The position numbers were made by a program, and so were the translations under genes. From an uncultured Lachnospiraceae bacterium (GTDB taxonomy: Bacteria; Bacillota; Clostridia; Lachnospirales; Lachnospiraceae), in contig CANQNN010000001.1 of NCBI GenBank assembly GCA_947625205.1, positions 248,001 through 312,000 on the forward strand: DNA of 64,000 nucleotides. The letters are read 5' to 3'. Below the pieces are notes generated by a model that saw only the letters and a list, made by a program, of their open reading frames with translations, was not told the origin of the DNA and did not search any database. This document shows, in pieces, positions 61,313-64,000 of this stretch; the first letter of the stretch is position 1, and every line of letters starts with the position of its first letter.

Positions 61313-62560
61313 ATGGATGGAATGTTGTCACAAGATGAAATAAATGCACTCTTGAGCGGTATGGACGCACCCAGTGACAGCGGCAGCGCTGCGGCGGAGG
61401 AAGCGGATATTCCCGCAGCGGCTCCGGACAGTCCGGCAGCCGTCGATGACGGAACACTCCTGACAGATATGGAGAAGGACGCCATTGGCGAGGTGGCCAA
61501 TATCAGCATGGGTTCCTCGGCAACGACTCTGTATTCGCTCGTAAACCGCAAGGTCAACATTACCACTCCGGTAGTAACGCTGGCGAAGTGGGAGAATGTG
61601 CTTTCGGATTACGAGAAGCCGTGCGTGTTTATTCAGATCAAATATACGGTGGGTCTGGACGGCTCCAATATTCTGGTATTGAAGGAGCATGACGTCAAGG
61701 TCATCACCGATCTTATGATGGGCGGCGACGGCAGCAATACGGACGGAGAATTATCGGAGCTGCATCTGAGCGCGATCTCCGAGGCGATGAACCAGATGAT
61801 GGGTTCCTCGGCGACATCGATGTCTACCATGCTCGGTAAGATGATCGATATCAGTCCGCCGGAGGCAAGTCTTGTAGACTTGACGGCGTTTAAATCCGGA
61901 GGGGAGATCGCCCCGTTTTTGGCGGATACATTTGTCAAGGTAGCATTCAGAATGCAGATCGATGAACTGGTCGATTCAACGATCATGCAGCTGTATCCTA
62001 TGGATTTTGCAAAAGAATTGTGCGACACCTTCCTGGCGTCCCAGCTGGGAGAAATGGAACCCGAACCGGCGCCCGCACCGCAGGCGGCAGCTCCGGCGCC
62101 CACACCCCAGCCTACGGCTCCTCCACCGGCAGCAGCGCCCCAGATGGCACCGCAGATGGATATGAACCAGATGAATATGGGCATGGGCATGGGCATGGGA
62201 ATGGGAATGCCGCAGATGATGCCACAGATGCAGATGCCGATGATGCAGACGCCGGTGCAGCCTAACATGAATATACAGCCGGCGCAGTTCCAGAATTTTT
62301 CCGGCGATTTCAATCCGGCACAGATACAGGAAAACATCGGACTGATCAAGGATGTGCCGCTGGAGGTTACGGTGGAACTGGGCAGGACATCCAAATCCAT
62401 ATCGGATATTCTGGATTTTTCACCCGGTACGATCATAGAGCTGGATAAGATCGCCGGTGAGCCGATCGATGTTCTGGTGAACGGCAAATTTGTTGCGAAA
62501 GGTGAAGTAGTGGTAATCGAAGAGAGCTTTGGTGTTCGTGTAACCGAAATTATCAAATAA
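61313..62560 (+). CDS. fliY: FliY, CheC-phosphatase/FliN fusion
   Basis: A 415-residue protein. The N-terminal peptide MLSQDEINALLSGM resembles the FliM CheY-binding motif. The CheC-like domain has both phosphatase motifs (Glu60/Asn63 and Glu157/Asn160). A Pro/Ala linker (about 250-278) and a Met-rich stretch (about 278-319, GM repeats) lead to a C-terminal SpoA/FliN domain (about 340-415). It hydrolyses CheY-P at the switch. Gap of 6 bp from fliM. Confidence 0.95.
   Translation: MDGMLSQDEINALLSGMDAPSDSGSAAAEEADIPAAAPDSPAAVDDGTLLTDMEKDAIGEVANISMGSSATTLYSLVNRKVNITTPVVTLAKWENVLSDYEKPCVFIQIKYTVGLDGSNILVLKEHDVKVITDLMMGGDGSNTDGELSELHLSAISEAMNQMMGSSATSMSTMLGKMIDISPPEASLVDLTAFKSGGEIAPFLADTFVKVAFRMQIDELVDSTIMQLYPMDFAKELCDTFLASQLGEMEPEPAPAPQAAAPAPTPQPTAPPPAAAPQMAPQMDMNQMNMGMGMGMGMGMPQMMPQMQMPMMQTPVQPNMNIQPAQFQNFSGDFNPAQIQENIGLIKDVPLEVTVELGRTSKSISDILDFSPGTIIELDKIAGEPIDVLVNGKFVAKGEVVVIEESFGVRVTEIIK
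62177..62208 (+). repeat. GGCATG hexamer repeat in fliY
   Basis: About five GG(C/A)ATG units encode alternating Gly-Met in the FliY linker; in-frame copy change is possible. Confidence 0.8.
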
Positions 62561-62579
62561 ATATGATAGGAGAAGAAAG

Positions 62580-62942
62580 ATGGCAAAGAATATTTTGATA
62601 TGTGACGATGCAGCATTCATGCGTATGATGATCAAAGACATCCTGACCAAGAACGGGTATAACGTAGCCGGGGAAGCCGAGAACGGCGCCAAGGCTGTCG
62701 AGAAATACAACGAAATAAAACCCGATCTTGTGCTGATGGATATTACGATGCCGGAGATGGACGGTATCCAGGCTCTTAAGAAGATCAAGGAGGCGGATCC
62801 CGGCGCGATGGTCATTATGTGTTCCGCGATGGGCCAGCAGGCTATGGTTATCGAGTCCATTCAGTCCGGCGCGAAGGATTTTATCGTTAAGCCTTTCCAG
62901 GCAGACCGTGTATTAGAGGCTGTGAAAAAGGTAGTGGGATAA
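62580..62942 (+). CDS. cheY: Chemotaxis response regulator CheY
   Basis: A 120-residue single receiver domain. The acidic pocket is Asp9/Asp10, the phosphorylation site Asp54 (MDITMPEMDG), Ser82 and Lys104 (VKPFQ). CheY-P binds FliM and sets rotation direction. AGGAGAAG lies upstream. Its stop overlaps the fliO start. Confidence 0.96.
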   Translation: MAKNILICDDAAFMRMMIKDILTKNGYNVAGEAENGAKAVEKYNEIKPDLVLMDITMPEMDGIQALKKIKEADPGAMVIMCSAMGQQAMVIESIQSGAKDFIVKPFQADRVLEAVKKVVG

Positions 62943-63325
62943 TGATACTTACAGTATCGGGAAGAACGGATTCCTACATGCAGTTTATTACGGTGCTGAT
63001 CATATTTGTATTTGTTCTGCTGATCACCTATTGGGTCACGAAATGGACCGCCGGTTATCAGAAAAGCAAATCCTCTAATACCAACATAGAGGTATTGGAG
63101 ACGATCAGGCTGTCCGGCAATAAATATGTCCAGATCGTCCGTGTTGGAAGGAAATATTTGGCGGTTGCAACCTGTAAAGATACTGTTACAATGTTGACAG
63201 AGATCCCTGAACAGGATCTGGTTTTTTCTGATCATAATATGTCCGGCACACTTAAATTCAGGGATATATTGGAGAAGATTCAGAAAAGAGATCTGCCGGA
63301 TCAGGAAGATGGAAGAGACGAATGA
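62942..63325 (+). CDS. fliO: Flagellar export protein FliO/FliZ
   Basis: A 127-residue membrane protein with one N-terminal span (about 13-35) and a small cytoplasmic beta domain (IEVLETIRLSGNKYVQIVRVGRKYLAVA). FliO assists FliP assembly. Its stop overlaps fliP by 4 bp (ATGA). Confidence 0.88.
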   Translation: MILTVSGRTDSYMQFITVLIIFVFVLLITYWVTKWTAGYQKSKSSNTNIEVLETIRLSGNKYVQIVRVGRKYLAVATCKDTVTMLTEIPEQDLVFSDHNMSGTLKFRDILEKIQKRDLPDQEDGRDE

Positions 63326-64000
63326 AAAGATTTTTTTCCGGATATCATTTGGCTAAAATGGTATGCCTGCTGTTAGTGGCAGGCATATTGTGTCTTAGCC
63401 GGAAGACAACGGCGTATGCAGTCTCGGATACTCCGTACCGTGATTCCAATCTTACCGGAACCACGGATGAGAGGACAAATATCCGGGAACCGGGACAGTC
63501 CCAGGACGCCGATGAGCTTGCGGAACTGAATATCGGCAATACGGTGACGATCACATACGGCGACGGCAACGGCAGCGTGAACGGTGCCCTGCGTATACTG
63601 GTGATCCTTACGCTGATTGCCATTGCGCCTACCCTGATCATTATGATGACCTCGTTTACCAGGATCATTATTGTCCTGCATTTTACGAGGCAGGCTCTCA
63701 ACACACAGACGGCGCCGCCTAACACGGTACTGATCGGTATCGCGCTCTTTCTGACGTTCTTTATCATGCAGCCTACGCTCAGCACGATCTATACGGACGC
63801 GGTGGTTCCCTATGAGGCGGGCGAGCTGGAGGATGAGGAAGCGCTTGCGAAGGCGGCGGAACCGCTCAGACAGTTTATGTACAAGCAGACGCTCAAGAAG
63901 GACGTAAGTCTGTTTATGGACATCAACCGGCTGGACTGGAACGGTGAACTGGATGACATACCGTTGAGCGTTCTGGTTCCAAGCTTCATTATCAGCGAGT
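63322..64000 (+). CDS. fliP: Flagellar export gate protein FliP (partial)
   Basis: The frame is open from ATG 63322 to the window end (226 residues). It begins with a signal sequence (about 1-35), an Asp/Ser/Thr-rich segment, then the FliP core: RILVILTLIAIAPTLIIMMTSFTRIIIV and GIALFLTFFIMQPT, with the cytoplasmic-side loop KQTLKKDVSLFM. It forms the export gate pentamer with FliQ and FliR, which should follow outside the window. Confidence 0.95.
   Translation, partial: MKRFFSGYHLAKMVCLLLVAGILCLSRKTTAYAVSDTPYRDSNLTGTTDERTNIREPGQSQDADELAELNIGNTVTITYGDGNGSVNGALRILVILTLIAIAPTLIIMMTSFTRIIIVLHFTRQALNTQTAPPNTVLIGIALFLTFFIMQPTLSTIYTDAVVPYEAGELEDEEALAKAAEPLRQFMYKQTLKKDVSLFMDINRLDWNGELDDIPLSVLVPSFIISE

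Overview
The window reads as the chromosome of a spore-forming, motile, low-to-mid GC Firmicute of the Clostridia, most likely Lachnospiraceae. The sporulation genes gpr, spoIIP and a sigK-type sigma factor, codY beside the flagellar operon, strong GGAGG Shine-Dalgarno sites and several GTG/TTG starts all fit. I saw no rRNA, tRNA or CRISPR array.

Layout. 1-5.5 kb holds the end of a possible SGNH esterase, a membrane-anchored amidase, a degenerate GGDEF protein, a PurF-like protein without its catalytic cysteine, a zinc-ribbon membrane protein and a TPM-domain protein. 5.6-13.4 kb is housekeeping and sporulation: rpsT, gpr, spoIIP, lepA, hemW, sigK and an HD-domain protein lacking the GYP motif. 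13.5-17.6 kb carries pilT, comM and dprA. 17.6-41.6 kb is an island: a complete Gram-positive type IV pilus (T4P) locus (pilC, major pilin, pilD, a pilM-pilN fusion, pilO, four prepilin-like proteins, a 1988-residue secreted protein, pilB) enclosed by two inverted copies of a small module. 41.8-44.8 kb has topA and codY. 45.1-64.0 kb is the fla/che operon from flgB to fliP (cut by the window end), divided by a terminator and a new promoter after flgE.

The most interesting part is the flanking module. Each copy pairs an Rpn-family PD-(D/E)XK nuclease gene with a divergent 299-302 bp element. The element encodes a 53-residue single-span basic peptide between terminal inverted repeats and has convergent promoters and a bidirectional terminator, which is the architecture of a type I toxin-antitoxin. 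Each Rpn gene also has an internal ATG with a perfect Shine-Dalgarno at the same place, predicting an intragenic C-terminal product like the RpnS antitoxins of E. coli. The two modules sit exactly between dprA and topA, which are neighbours in Bacillus subtilis, so the T4P locus looks inserted into an ancestral dprA-topA-codY-flgB order.

Regulation. PilB carries a textbook MshEN c-di-GMP-binding motif. The pilus promoter is preceded by a 23-bp-period array of A-tract repeats and followed by 19-bp leader repeats. A run of nine G and two hairpins surround the major pilin gene. With comM, dprA and pilT alongside, the pilus may serve DNA uptake as well as twitching or adhesion (inference).
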